The notes beneath the pieces were generated by a model. The model was given only the letters and a program-made list of their open reading frames with translations, did not search any database and had not been told where the DNA came from. 64,000 nt of DNA from Rathayibacter rhapontici (GTDB lineage: Bacteria; Actinomycetota; Actinomycetes; Actinomycetales; Microbacteriaceae): contig NZ_MUKN01000008.1 of NCBI RefSeq assembly GCF_001995175.1, positions 22,099-86,098 of the forward strand. Direction: 5' to 3'. The position numbers and the translations under genes were made by a program. Numbering within the stretch: position 1 is the stretch's first letter; each line of letters starts with the position of its first letter. Shown here piece by piece: positions 17,328 through 26,383 of this stretch.

Positions 17328-18262
17328 TGGTCTTCCTTCCGGCTGCCGCGCAGCTGCACGACGTAGGCGATCGTGGCGGTGATGACGCCCATGACGATGG
17401 CGACGGTGGCCGCCGAGTTGAACTGCTGGCCGGCGAACGAGAGGTTGTAGGCGTACATGTTCGGCGTGAAGTAGGACGAGATCACGTTCTCGGCGAGCGG
17501 CTTCAGCACGTTGGGCTCGTTGAAGAGCTGGAAGCTGCCGATGATCGAGAAGATCGTCGCGATCACGATCGCGCCGCGAGCGGCGGGCAGCTTGATCGCC
17601 GTGATGACCTGGAAGCCCCGTGCCCCGTCGATCTCGGCGGCCTCGTACAGCTCGGCGGGGATCGTCTTCAGCGCCGAGTAGAAGATCAGCATGTTGTAGC
17701 CGATGTACTCCCAGGTGACGATGTTGCCGATCGAGGCGAGGATCCACTGGCTCGAGAGCGGTCGCAGGACCTCGGCTCCGAGCAGGTCGTTGATGTTGGC
17801 GGTGAGCCCGAAGTTGTTCCCGTAGAGGAAGCCCCAGATCAGCACGGCGACGACGGCCGGCACCGCATAGGGCAGGAAGATCACCATCCGGAACAGGCCC
17901 GACGCGTAGAGCCGCGCGCTGTCGATGGCGAGGGCCGCGATCAGCGAGAGGAGCAGCATGACCGGCACCTGCACGAGCAGCACGAGCACGACCCGGAGGA
18001 AGCCGTCCCAGAACTGCGGATCCGAGAGGACCGCGGCGTAGTTGTCGACGCCGACGAAGCTGTTGCCGCCGATGATCCGGTTCTGGAACAGGCTCAGCCA
18101 GAACGCGTAGGCCAGCGGAGCGAGGAACACGAGCACGAAGACGGCGGCGAAGGGGCCGGTGAACTGCCAGCCGCGCCAGTCGCGGCGCGCCCTGGTCGGT
18201 CGCGGGGGCGCCGGTGCCTGCTGATCGTCGTCGGAGCGGAGGCGCTCCATCATCGTGGTCAT
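17324..18262 (-). CDS. Sugar ABC transporter permease (MalF-like)
   Basis: 312 residues: long polar N-terminus, six hydrophobic segments, EAA loop EAAEIDGARGFQVITAIKLP. The ATG overlaps the GH42 stop (ATGA at 18259-18262), so enzyme and transporter genes are one coupled unit, unusually with the hydrolase first. The start was chosen by that overlap. Confidence 0.92.
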   Translation of the reverse strand: MTTMMERLRSDDDQQAPAPPRPTRARRDWRGWQFTGPFAAVFVLVFLAPLAYAFWLSLFQNRIIGGNSFVGVDNYAAVLSDPQFWDGFLRVVLVLLVQVPVMLLLSLIAALAIDSARLYASGLFRMVIFLPYAVPAVVAVLIWGFLYGNNFGLTANINDLLGAEVLRPLSSQWILASIGNIVTWEYIGYNMLIFYSALKTIPAELYEAAEIDGARGFQVITAIKLPAARGAIVIATIFSIIGSFQLFNEPNVLKPLAENVISSYFTPNMYAYNLSFAGQQFNSAATVAIVMGVITATIAYVVQLRGSRKEDQ

Positions 18263-20366
18263 CGGCCGGTCTCCTCTGCATCGGTGCGGAGCACCCGGAC
18301 GTCCCAGGGTCCGAGTTCCACGGTGGTGCCGGGAGCGAGCTCCCGTCCGGTCAGCGCGTCGACCGCCGCACGCTCGAGCGTCGCGGTCTGCGGGGTCCAG
18401 CCCCAGTTGAAGACGAAGACGAAGCGCGAGCCGGATGCGGTGCCCGAGGACACGGTCACGGCGGCGTGACGAGCGGTGACCACCGGCTCCGTCGCGGTCA
18501 GCGCGAAGCGCACGACCTCCCGGGCGAGCTCGGGATCCGGCACGGTGCCGACCACGGTGATGTCGCCGCGGCCGTACCGCGCGGTCGTCACGGCGGGGAA
18601 GTCGCCGAACCGGGGGTGGGCGTAGCCCGCGAGCACGGTCGCCCCGGCGGGGAGGAGCCCGTCGATCCACAGGGTCGCCCGGGCGTCGGTCGAGAGCGGG
18701 AGGTGGGTCGAGCCGGTCACGGGGACCGGCGTCGGCACGGTGCTGAACTCCTCGTAGCCGACCTGCGCGGGGCCGGCGAGGCGCGCCGGCGCGGGTTCGA
18801 TGCGGGCGCGCGCCTCGTCGTCCCCGTAGGCGGTGCGCGGGCCGAGGACGAGGTGGCCGCCCAGCGCCGCGTACTCGCGCAGCAGCTCGAGGTCGTCGTC
18901 GGTGCAGACGTACAGCGCCGCCGCCACGATCACGGGGAAGCGCCGGGCGAGCTCGGCGGCACCCAGGCCGCGCGCCTGCTCGACGTGCAGGATGCGCGCC
19001 TGGCCGCCGGCGTCGACGATCCCGCGGTGGAAGGAGTCGACGATCCGCTCGTAGGACTCCTCGTCGGGCAGGCCGTCGCGGCCCAGCGGCGGCATGAACT
19101 GCAGCGCGTACCGGCTCGAGGTCGACCAGAGCACGGCGGCATCCGCATCCGGGACGTAGTCGTCGAGCGCGTCGCCGAGGGCGGCGAGGTCGCGTCCGAT
19201 CGCCGAGACCTCGGAGTAGACGCGGCCGGGGACGAGGCTGTGGGGGAGGACCCCGCCCCAGTAGGTCTCGGCGCCGAACGGCAGCGTGTGCCAGTGCCAG
19301 TACTCGATCATCGCCGCCCCGCGCGCCACGAAGGCGAGGGCCGACTGGCGCAGCTGGCCCGGATAGGGCGGGAGGTTGTTGTCGGCGGTGTCGATGGCCT
19401 GCGCGTTCGTCTCGGTGACGAGGTAGCGCTGCTGGCGGGAGGCGTAGAGCCGGTCGCCTGGCGCAGCAGGCCCGGGACGCCGGACGTCGTCCAGTAGTTC
19501 GGGTGGGCGTGCTCGACGCCGATCTCGAGGTGGTCCTGCATGCCGTAGTAGGGGTTGCCCGCTCCGACGTCGAGGGCCTCGAACACGGCGCGCTCGTCGA
19601 CGCCGCGGCGCGGGTACTGGAGGCACGTGGTCACGAACTGGTCCTCGCGGGAGTACTCGCGGACGAGGCCGGCCTGCCACGCGATGAAGTCGGTGGTCAC
19701 GGCCGACTGGTACCGGCGCCACGCCAGGTCGTACTGCGGGAAGGTGTTCCCGTCGGGACGCCAGAGCTCGCTCCAGTCGTCGATCCGGTGCGACCAGTAG
19801 GTGAGGCCCCACTCGCGGTTGAGCGTCTCGACGTCGCCGTACTGCTCGCGGAGGCTGCGCACGAACCCGGTGAAGACGCCGTGGTTGTGCAGGAGTTCCA
19901 GGCCCGGCTCGTTGTCGACCTGGTAGCCGATGACCGCGGGGTGCGCGGCGTAGCGGCCGATGATGCGGCGGATCACGCGCTCGGCGTGGAAGCGGAACGC
20001 GGGGTGCGAGTAATCGACCTCCTGGCGGGCGCCCCAGGCGATGCGCTCGCCCGTGCGCCGCTCGCCGGCGATCTCGGGGTGCGCGGTCTGCAGCCACGGC
20101 GGCACCGCGTAGGTGGGAGTGCCGAGGATCACGCGGATGCCGCGCTCGTGGGCCTCGTCGAGCACCCGCTGCATCCACTCGAGCTCGAAGACGCCGTCGC
20201 GCGGCTCCCACGTCGACCAGACGGATTCGCCCACCCGGATCGCGGTGATGCTCGCCGCGACCATCAGATCGAGGTCCTCGATCAGCCGGTCCGAGACGTG
20301 GTACTCGGGGTAGTAGGCGACACCGAGCAGGATCTGCTGCGGCAGTGTCGGCGATGCGGAAGTCAT
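18259..20366 (-). pseudogene. Beta-galactosidase, GH42, frameshifted mid-gene
   Basis: GH42 enzyme of about 700 residues, intracellular. Residues 1-300 (frame starting at ATG 20366) form the TIM barrel with acid/base Glu153 in VDNEPG; the nucleophile Glu is in YLVTETNAQ, then come the trimerisation domain (RFPVIVAAALYVCTDDD) and a C-terminal beta domain. The two parts are in different frames: GLLRQA ends one and DRLYASRQQRYLVTETN starts the next. One added base near 19456 gives RQADRLYASRQ, the family pattern. If real, the truncated protein lacks its nucleophile and cannot work. It heads the second importer operon and is divergent from the LacI gene at 20472, with two operator copies between. 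Confidence 0.85.
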
Positions 20367-20393
20367 GGCTCTGGGCACTCCATCGTGGTGAAC

Positions 20394-20407
20394 TGTTCTC
20401 GATAACA
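20394..20407. promoter_or_regulatory. LacI-type operator, site 1 of shared motif
   Basis: TGTTCTCGATAACA, a 14-base palindrome with central TCGA and one mismatched pair. It sits inside a longer inverted repeat (AACTGTT / AACAGTT). Located 28 bases before the GH42 start. Same motif recurs at 20423, 22603 and 22635. Confidence 0.65.
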
Positions 20408-20422
20408 GTTGGCAGAGGCGAT

Positions 20423-20436
20423 TGTGATCGACAACA
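20423..20436. promoter_or_regulatory. LacI-type operator, site 2 of shared motif
   Basis: TGTGATCGACAACA matches the TGTTNTCGANAACA pattern except at two places; 29 bases downstream of site 1, about three helix turns, so two dimers could bind the same face. Confidence 0.5.
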
Positions 20437-20471
20437 TTGGAAAAAGCAAGACCGCTCCCACGGAGGACCTC

Positions 20472-21491
20472 ATGACGACCACCACCGACCCCGAGACCCC
20501 GGGTCCTTCGGCGACCGGCACGATCTACGACATCGCCCGGGTGGCCGGGGTGTCGCACGCCTCCGTCAGCCGCTACATGCGCGGCCTCGACATGCGGCCC
20601 TCGACGAAGGAGAAGATCGAGGCCGCGCTCACGACGATCCGCTACCGGCCCAACCTCAGCGCCCGGGCGCTCATCTCGGGGCGGTCGATGCGGATCGGGG
20701 CGCTGACGCACGAGGTGAGCCAGGTCGGACCGAACCGCATCATCCAGGCCGCGACGAGCGCCGCCCGCGACGCCGGCTACCTCCTCGACGTCGTGACCCT
20801 CGACATGGCCGACCCCACGGAGCTGCAGAGCGCCCTCCGGCTGCTCACCCGGCACGACCTCGCCGGGCTCCTGGCCTTCGCCTCGACGGACGGCGTGCGG
20901 GAGGTGTTCGAGCACACCGACTTCGGCGTCCCCGTCGTCATCGCCGCGGAGGAGGAGGCGGACGGAGCGATGCTCGCCGCGTCCGGTCACGGTGTCGCCG
21001 AGCTCGTCGACCATCTCGTCGAGCTGGGGCACGAGGAGTTCGTCCACATCGCCGGCCCTGCCACCTGGTCGGCCGCCCGGAACCGGCTCCGTGCGGTGGT
21101 CGCGGCGCTCGAGCGGCACGGCCTGCCCCCGGCCCGCATCCTGCACGGCGACTGGTCGGCGCGCTCCGGATTCGAGGCGGTCGCCGCCCTCGAGCGCCTG
21201 CCGACGGCGATCCTCGCCGCGAACGATCAGATGGCGCTGGGCGCGCTGCACGCCCTGGATGCGCGCGGTGCGGCGGTGCCGGGCGACGTCAGCGTGACGG
21301 GTGTCGACGACACCCCCGAGGCCGCCTACTTCACGCCCGCCCTGACGACGCTCCGACTCGACTTCGAGGCGCAGGGGAGGGAGGCGCTGCAGGCGCTCCT
21401 GGACCGGATCGAGGATCCGGGGGCGGCCGATCGCGCCGGCGCACCGCGTCCCTCGCTCGTCGTGCGCGCCTCGACCGGCCCGGCCCGCTGA
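20472..21491 (+). CDS. LacI family regulator, probable repressor of the GH42 operon
   Basis: 339 residues. HTH about residues 18-45 (TIYDIARVAGVSHASVSRYMRG), hinge RYRPNLSARAL, then sensor domain (RIGALTHEVSQVGPNRIIQAA, FVHIAGPATWSAARNRL, LHGDWSARSGFEA, ILAANDQMALGAL, DVSVTGVDDTPEAAYFTPALT). The ATG at 20472 has GGAGGA ahead; earlier TTG codons lie within the operator. Divergent from GH42 and strongly similar along its length to the LacI encoded at 21499-22527, which faces it end to end. Confidence 0.92.
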   Translation: MTTTTDPETPGPSATGTIYDIARVAGVSHASVSRYMRGLDMRPSTKEKIEAALTTIRYRPNLSARALISGRSMRIGALTHEVSQVGPNRIIQAATSAARDAGYLLDVVTLDMADPTELQSALRLLTRHDLAGLLAFASTDGVREVFEHTDFGVPVVIAAEEEADGAMLAASGHGVAELVDHLVELGHEEFVHIAGPATWSAARNRLRAVVAALERHGLPPARILHGDWSARSGFEAVAALERLPTAILAANDQMALGALHALDARGAAVPGDVSVTGVDDTPEAAYFTPALTTLRLDFEAQGREALQALLDRIEDPGAADRAGAPRPSLVVRASTGPAR

Positions 21492-21498
21492 GCCGGCG

Positions 21499-22527
21499 TC
21501 AGCGCGGCGCGGGTCCGGAGGAGCGCCGCGGGACGAGCTCGGAGGCGAGCGTCACGTGCGGTGCGGCATCGACTCCGTCGATCAGCGCGAGCAGCTCGCC
21601 CAGCGCCGAGCGGCCCTGACCCGCGAAATCGACCCGGAGCGTCGTCAACGGCGGCACGAGGTAGGCCGCCTCGGGGATGTCGTCGACGCCGGTCACGCTG
21701 ACGTCCTCCGGTACGCGCAGCCCTCGGTCGCTCAGCGCGAGGATCGCTCCGAGCGCCATCTGGTCGTTCGCAGCCACGATCGCCGTCGCGCGGAGCTCGT
21801 CGAGACCGCGGACGAGCTCGTAGCCGGAGCGGGCCGACCAGTCGCCCTCGAGCACCGCCGTCGAGTGCAGGCCGTGCCGGGTCACGGCGCTCTCGTAGGC
21901 CTTCCGGCGGTTGCGCGCGGCCGACCAGGTCGGCGGCCCCGCCAGGTGCAGGAACTCGCGGTGGCCGAGGTCGGCGAGGTGCGCGACGAGGGCGGGGAAG
22001 CCCTGGGTGGTCAGCTGCGACGGCGAGCGGGTCGCGTCGTCGTCCTCCTCGACGGCCAGGTGCGCCGGGACGCGGAAGCGGGTCGTGCGGAAGGCACGGG
22101 TCATCTCGTCGGTCGAGGCGAGGGCGAGGACACCGGCGAGCTCGTGCTGGGTGACCAGATCGAGCGCCTCCTCGATCGCGGCGGAGTCGCTCATGTCGAG
22201 CGAGACGATGTCGAGGACGTAGCCGGCCTCACGGGCGGCGGTGCTCGCTCCCTGCAGGATCTTGCTCGGCCCGACCTGGTCGATCTCGTGGGTGAGGGCG
22301 CCGATGCGGTGCGAGCGGCGGGCGCGCAGCGAGCGCGCGGTGAGGTTGGGCCGGTAGTCGAGCTCGGCGAGCGCGGCCTCGACCCGCGAGCGGGTGGCGG
22401 GGCGGATGCCCTCGAAGCCCTGCAGGAACCGCGTGACCGTCTGGTGCGACACTCCGGCGACGCGGGCCACGTCGTAGATCGTCGCCTGCTTCGCGGCCGC
22501 GCGCGCGGGAAGCGATTCCTCCGCCAT
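21499..22527 (-). CDS. LacI family regulator, paralogue of the neighbouring regulator
   Basis: 342 residues, HTH TIYDVARVAGVSHQTVTRFLQG, hinge DYRPNLTARSL, sensor IGALTHEIDQVGPSKILQGAS, FLHLAGPPTWSAARNRR, LEGDWSARSGYEL, DVSVTGVDDIPEAAYLVPPLT. It matches the convergent LacI at 20472 in almost every motif, pointing to gene duplication. GGAGGGGG precedes the ATG. It is divergent from the secreted sialidase-fold gene; two copies of the same operator motif lie between. Confidence 0.92.
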   Translation of the reverse strand: MAEESLPARAAAKQATIYDVARVAGVSHQTVTRFLQGFEGIRPATRSRVEAALAELDYRPNLTARSLRARRSHRIGALTHEIDQVGPSKILQGASTAAREAGYVLDIVSLDMSDSAAIEEALDLVTQHELAGVLALASTDEMTRAFRTTRFRVPAHLAVEEDDDATRSPSQLTTQGFPALVAHLADLGHREFLHLAGPPTWSAARNRRKAYESAVTRHGLHSTAVLEGDWSARSGYELVRGLDELRATAIVAANDQMALGAILALSDRGLRVPEDVSVTGVDDIPEAAYLVPPLTTLRVDFAGQGRSALGELLALIDGVDAAPHVTLASELVPRRSSGPAPR

Positions 22528-22602
22528 GGACGTCCCCCTCCGAGCACCGGCGCCGGGCCGATGTCGATCCAGTGTGGCGCGGGGGCTTGCGCCTAGCGGC
22601 CC

Positions 22603-22616
22603 TGTTGTCGATAACA
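22603..22616. promoter_or_regulatory. LacI-type operator, site 3 of shared motif
   Basis: TGTTGTCGATAACA, palindromic except one pair, matching the site at 20394 in 13 of 14 positions. Lies in the promoter region between the LacI gene and the sialidase-fold gene. Confidence 0.65.
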
Positions 22617-22634
22617 TTGCCGAAAACCGCGCGA

Positions 22635-22648
22635 AGTGATCGACAACA
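22635..22648. promoter_or_regulatory. LacI-type operator, site 4 of shared motif
   Basis: AGTGATCGACAACA, nearly identical to the site at 20423 (13 of 14), 32 bases from site 3. The strong/weak pair therefore repeats in both control regions. Confidence 0.5.
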
Positions 22649-22739
22649 TCGCGCGGCGAGGGACTCAGGGGCGAGGACCGGGCCGGCAACGACTCGAGCA
22701 CCGCCTCGTCCGCCAGCCACGACCGAAGGAACGAGAACG

Positions 22740-25004
22740 ATGAGGTTCACCACGACGTCCCGGCGATCCGGGATGCTGCTCGGAGCCGTGGCGGTCGCCG
22801 CCGCGCTGCTCGCGGGCCCGACGATCACCGCCCAGGCGTACACGCCGCAAGGAGGCGTCGTCTACCAGCTCGGCGACGAGCCGTGCCTGAAGGGGCGCGG
22901 CAACTGCATCGTGTACCCGAAGTCGGTCCAGCTCCCGAGCGGGCGCATCGTCGCCGCGTTCGAGAAGGCGACCGTCGTCGACTACCCGGCACCCGACTCC
23001 ATCGGCGGCGCGGTCGGCGAGAGGATGCCGATCTACAAGAGCGACGACAACGGCGACACCTGGCAGCCGCTGACCGAGCTCGGCTCGCCGGCCGAGCTCT
23101 CGAGCGACCCGGCCATGGACAAGTACTCCAGCAACTGGACCAACCCCTACTTCTACGTCATGCCCGAGACCGTCGGGGATATCGCCGCCGGCACCCTCCT
23201 CCTGGCGACCGTCGTGTCGGGCGAGGACGAGTTCTACCGCGAGCAGAAGGCGGCGAACCCCGCGTGGGTGCCCGACAACGACGGCGACCGCCGCGACGTG
23301 TCGATCGCCCTCTACGCCAGCAGCAACGAGGGCGCCGACTGGCGGTTCGTCAACATCATCGCGGCCGGCGGCTGGCAGGGCGGCAGTGCCGGCGCCGGTG
23401 GCCGCAACGTCTCGCAGGCCAACGCGACGCGTCAGCAGGACCCGCTGTGGGAGCCGCACCTGCGCGTGCACCAGGGGAAGCTCCTCGCCTACTACTCGGA
23501 CGAGAACGACTACCTCGACTACGACCGCACGACGGGTGCGCCGATCGGCACTCCCGACAACGCGACGGGGCGCGACGACCAGGGCCAGATCCTGGCCCAC
23601 AGGACGTGGGACGGCCGCTCCGCGTCCTGGAGCGCTCCCGTCGTGGACGTCTCGGGCCCGAGCTTCTCGTTCGACGGCCGCCAGCACATCGGATTCGCGC
23701 GCCCCGGCATGACCACCGTCGCTCCCACGAACGACGGCAAGTGGCTGCTGACCTTCGAGTACTTCGGCGGTGGCGACAACGTCCGCTACAAGATCGCGGA
23801 CGACCCCGAGCGGTTCTTCGCCGACGGCGACCCGGACGGCACGGACATCAGCCGGCTCCCGGTCGCCCCGGGCTCCAGGCCGCTGTCGACGGGTGGCAGC
23901 CCGGTGCTGATGCACCTGCCCGACGGGCGGATCGCCTACAACGCGGCCGGCAGCGGCAACGTGTGGGTGAACGACGGCGCGAGCTTCGGCCGCTGGACCG
24001 AGTACCAGACACCGCTCGGCGGCGGCTACAGCCGCAACCTCCAGTACGACAGCGAGACGGGACGCGTCCTGATCCTGCAGTCGGCGTGGGGCGGACCGAC
24101 GGAGCAGCCGGTGATCCGGCACGCCGACGTCGACTTCGGCCGCTCGGCGGGCGAGTACTACCAGCTGGTGAACCGTCGCTCCGGACAGGTGCTCGGAACG
24201 AACTCGAACACGACCGACGCCGTGATCGGCAACGGCGATCAGCCCGACGTGCGCGCGGAGGCGGCCGACTCCGCCGCGAACCCCGCCACCCAGCTCTGGC
24301 ATCTCACCGCCAAGCCGGGCGGCGGCACGACCCTGCTCAACAAGGCGGGGGGACGCGCTGCGACCGTCTGGACCGGGAACGCCACCACCGGCCAGAGGAT
24401 CGGCCAGTGGATCGACGACCGCGCCGAGGGGCAGTGGAACATCGTGCAGGTCGACGGCACGCACGTCCGACTCCAGTCGCGGCAGAACACCTCGCTCTTC
24501 CTCACGACCGCCTCGGCCGGAGCTCCTGCGACGCTCCAGGCCTCGGTCGCCGACCAGTCCCAGGAGTGGCGGCTCGTGCCTCAGGGTCAGCTCGCCGGAA
24601 CCACCCGGCTGGTGAACGGAGGCAGCGGCCTGTGCGCCGATGTTCTCCGCGCGAGCCAGAGCGACCGGGGCGCTGTGAACCAGTGGACGTGCAACGGCGG
24701 CACCAATCAGCAGTGGCGGGTCGTGCCGCGCGGGACGAACGTCGCCCTGGTGAACGCGAACAGCAGCAAGTGCCTCGAGGTCTACGGCTTCAGCACCCAG
24801 AACGGCGCCGCGGCCACGCAGTACTCCTGCAATGGCGGAGCCAACCAGCTCTGGACGCGCACCGTCGCTGCAGACGGGACCTCGACCTACCGCAACGTGC
24901 ACAGCGGCCTGTGCCTCGAGGTCCAGAACCGCTCCACCGTCAGCGGTGCCGCTCTGAACCAGTGGACCTGCAACGGAGGGACGAACCAGCAGTGGCGCCC
25001 CTGA
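22740..25004 (+). CDS. Secreted sialidase-fold glycosidase with C-terminal ricin-type lectin domains
   Basis: 754 residues. Signal peptide about 1-33 ending AQA. Residues about 40-470 look like a six-bladed propeller of the sialidase/BNR type (YPKSVQLPSGRIVAAFE, YKSDDNGDTWQPL, LYASSNEGADWRFV, LLTFEYFGGGDNVRYKI). A first ricin-like trefoil covers about 475-620 and a clear ricin-B/CBM13 domain covers about 635-754 with QxW motifs (NQQWR, NQLWT, NQQWRP at the end). Candidate activities are exo-arabinanase (GH93-like) or another exo-glycosidase; a true sialidase is less likely given the plant-sugar setting. The AAGGA ribosome site supports the ATG. Probably controlled through the operators at 22603 and 22635. 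Confidence 0.82.
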   Translation: MRFTTTSRRSGMLLGAVAVAAALLAGPTITAQAYTPQGGVVYQLGDEPCLKGRGNCIVYPKSVQLPSGRIVAAFEKATVVDYPAPDSIGGAVGERMPIYKSDDNGDTWQPLTELGSPAELSSDPAMDKYSSNWTNPYFYVMPETVGDIAAGTLLLATVVSGEDEFYREQKAANPAWVPDNDGDRRDVSIALYASSNEGADWRFVNIIAAGGWQGGSAGAGGRNVSQANATRQQDPLWEPHLRVHQGKLLAYYSDENDYLDYDRTTGAPIGTPDNATGRDDQGQILAHRTWDGRSASWSAPVVDVSGPSFSFDGRQHIGFARPGMTTVAPTNDGKWLLTFEYFGGGDNVRYKIADDPERFFADGDPDGTDISRLPVAPGSRPLSTGGSPVLMHLPDGRIAYNAAGSGNVWVNDGASFGRWTEYQTPLGGGYSRNLQYDSETGRVLILQSAWGGPTEQPVIRHADVDFGRSAGEYYQLVNRRSGQVLGTNSNTTDAVIGNGDQPDVRAEAADSAANPATQLWHLTAKPGGGTTLLNKAGGRAATVWTGNATTGQRIGQWIDDRAEGQWNIVQVDGTHVRLQSRQNTSLFLTTASAGAPATLQASVADQSQEWRLVPQGQLAGTTRLVNGGSGLCADVLRASQSDRGAVNQWTCNGGTNQQWRVVPRGTNVALVNANSSKCLEVYGFSTQNGAAATQYSCNGGANQLWTRTVAADGTSTYRNVHSGLCLEVQNRSTVSGAALNQWTCNGGTNQQWRP

Positions 25005-25038
25005 TGCGGTGAGAGCCGCGCTGCGCCCGATGATCCGC

Positions 25039-25063
25039 CTCCCCACGGCCCTTCCGTGGGGAG
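25039..25063. terminator. Hairpin terminator after the sialidase-fold gene
   Basis: CTCCCCACGG-CCCTT-CCGTGGGGAG, a perfect 10-base stem with 5-base loop, 35 bases after the stop. No U-tract. Confidence 0.7.
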
Positions 25064-25084
25064 CGGCGGTGACGCAGCGCAGAT

Positions 25085-25107
25085 CGCGCCCGAGCGGGTC
25101 GGGCGCG
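25085..25107. terminator. Second hairpin in the same gap
   Basis: CGCGCCCGA-GCGGG-TCGGGCGCG, perfect 9-base stem. With the first hairpin it fills most of the 241-base gap before the next gene; may be a backup terminator or a leader structure. Confidence 0.5.
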
Positions 25108-25245
25108 GGCAGGACGGCCGTCGGTGGAGCATGCTCCCCGGCGGCCGTCCGTCGTGCGGCCCCCGCTCCGCCCCGCCGGCCTAGGTGCCGCGGCGGCCCC
25201 GCGCAAGGGCTGGCCCGCTCCGGCGGCTGCTGGTCAGGTGGACCA

Positions 25246-25608
25246 ATGCAGGAAATCACCTACGCGTCCAAGTGCATCGTGACCACGGACGCGGTCGCCG
25301 ACGTGCTCCTCGAACTGGTCACCGCGATCAATCGCCACGACCACTCCGAGGCCGTCACCGTGCCGGCGTTCACCGACGAGGGCGAGCTCATCGACGCCCG
25401 GATGACCCTCGACGCGAGCAGCGAGCTCGTCGCCGTGCCGGTCGAGCTCGACATCGACCAGGACCCCTCGGTGTCCGACGCCCTCCAGGCCGCCGTCGCC
25501 GACCTGCGCAAGCGCATCGCGAAGAACCGCCCCGACGACTCCTTCGTGGCGCACCCGATCGCCCTGCCGCTCGCCGACCGCGAGACGATCGACTTCGACG
25601 ACTTCTGA
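25246..25608 (+). CDS. Conserved hypothetical protein, 120 residues
   Basis: Small soluble acidic protein starting MQEITYASKCIVTTDAVAD and ending DRETIDFDDF; no signal peptide, no membrane helix. Alternating helix/strand pattern; HDHSEAVTVPAFTDEGE could be a beta hairpin. I believe similar proteins are common in Microbacteriaceae but no function is known to me. The ATG was chosen because coding-like composition begins there; the earlier frame is GC-rich intergenic sequence with two hairpins. Confidence 0.7.
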   Translation: MQEITYASKCIVTTDAVADVLLELVTAINRHDHSEAVTVPAFTDEGELIDARMTLDASSELVAVPVELDIDQDPSVSDALQAAVADLRKRIAKNRPDDSFVAHPIALPLADRETIDFDDF

Positions 25609-25678
25609 GTCCGGTTCCTCGACCGCGCGGCGCCCCTGCGTCTCCCGCCGTTCACCGCCCGTCCCTAGCCTGACGGTC

Positions 25679-26176
25679 GTGGCGATGACCGGGACTGCCC
25701 CCACCCGACGACGTCGTGCGTCGATCCTGCTGGCCGTGATCCCGGTGGCGGTCGGGATCCTGCTGCTGGGGCACGCGGCGGTGCAGGGGATCGGCGCGGC
25801 GGTCTTCTGGCGGCCCTGCTGGACCGAGGGGTACGAGAGCGAGGCGTGCGCGTTCCTGCAGTACGAGGCGGCGTCGCCGCTGCAGCTCCTGCCGTTCTGG
25901 CTGTGGTTCGTGGAGGTGCTGCTCGCCCTCGTCGTGATCGGCGCCTCGGTGGCCGCGGGCAGGCGACTCGGCACCGCGGGCCTCGCGCTCGTCGCCGTGC
26001 TGGCGTCGAGCGTGCTGATCGACCTCGTCTTCACTCCGGCGATCAACGGCGGACACACCTCCGCCGACGAGCCGCCGGGCGCGGGGCTGATCGGTGCCGC
26101 CTTCCTCCTGGTCGCGGGGGCGCTGATGATCCGCGTCGCGACTCCGTACCGCCGCCTCCCGCTGCCGGTCGAGTAG
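25679..26176 (+). CDS. Four-helix membrane protein of unknown function
   Basis: 165 residues from GTG 25679 (ATG at 25685 is an alternative). Four hydrophobic segments: about 15-36, 67-87, 93-113 and 134-152; a cysteine pair (RPCWTEGYESEACAF) lies in the first loop, probably outside and disulphide-bonded. The last codons and stop (GTC GAG TAG) lie inside a family 1 repeat, so the C-terminal residues come from the repeat. Not a recognised family. Confidence 0.65.
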   Translation: MAMTGTAPTRRRRASILLAVIPVAVGILLLGHAAVQGIGAAVFWRPCWTEGYESEACAFLQYEAASPLQLLPFWLWFVEVLLALVVIGASVAAGRRLGTAGLALVAVLASSVLIDLVFTPAINGGHTSADEPPGAGLIGAAFLLVAGALMIRVATPYRRLPLPVE

Positions 26177-26202
26177 CCCCGCAGGGGCCTATCGAGACCC
26201 AC
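26167..26202. repeat. Interspersed palindromic repeat, family 1 (copy 2)
   Basis: GGTCGAGTAGCCCCGCAGGGGC then CTATCGAGACCCAC; hairpin GCCCCGCAGGGGC. It contains the stop codon of the preceding membrane-protein gene. Confidence 0.75.
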
Positions 26203-26219
26203 CCACTCCCGGACACCGC

Positions 26220-26260
26220 GGATCTCGATACGCGCGCTCCGCGCGCTACTCGATCAGCAG
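26220..26260. repeat. Interspersed palindromic repeat, family 1 (copy 3, inverted)
   Basis: GGATCTCGATACGCGCGCTC...GCGCTACTCGATCAGCAG in the opposite orientation to copy 2, so the pair forms one long potential hairpin. Confidence 0.75.
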
Positions 26261-26302
26261 AGGGGGGCGCGGCGCGCGCCGCGTACCCGAAGAGGGCCGC
26301 CG

Positions 26303-26370
26303 CAGAACCTCAGCCAGGAGCACCCGTCAGCCACCATCGCGGCTGAGGATCACTCTCCACCGAGGTTCCG
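26303..26370. repeat. Second interspersed repeat family (68 bases, copy 1)
   Basis: Begins CAGAACCTCAGCC and ends CCGAGGTTCCG, ends roughly complementary (GAACCTC / GAGGTTC), middle ATCGCGGCTGAG. Aligns without gaps to 42148-42215, most positions identical. Not related to family 1. Confidence 0.6.
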
Positions 26371-26383
26371 CACGCCTCCCGCT

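Noticed and set aside
18259..20366. Programmed ribosomal frameshifting in GH42 and the other shifted genes
   Set aside because: No slippery heptamer or downstream structure is evident, the sites differ in sequence, and homologues are single-frame.
22740..25004. True sialidase (neuraminidase) for the propeller protein
   Set aside because: The arginine triad of sialidases could not be recognised by eye and the neighbourhood is plant-sugar metabolism, so only the fold is claimed.
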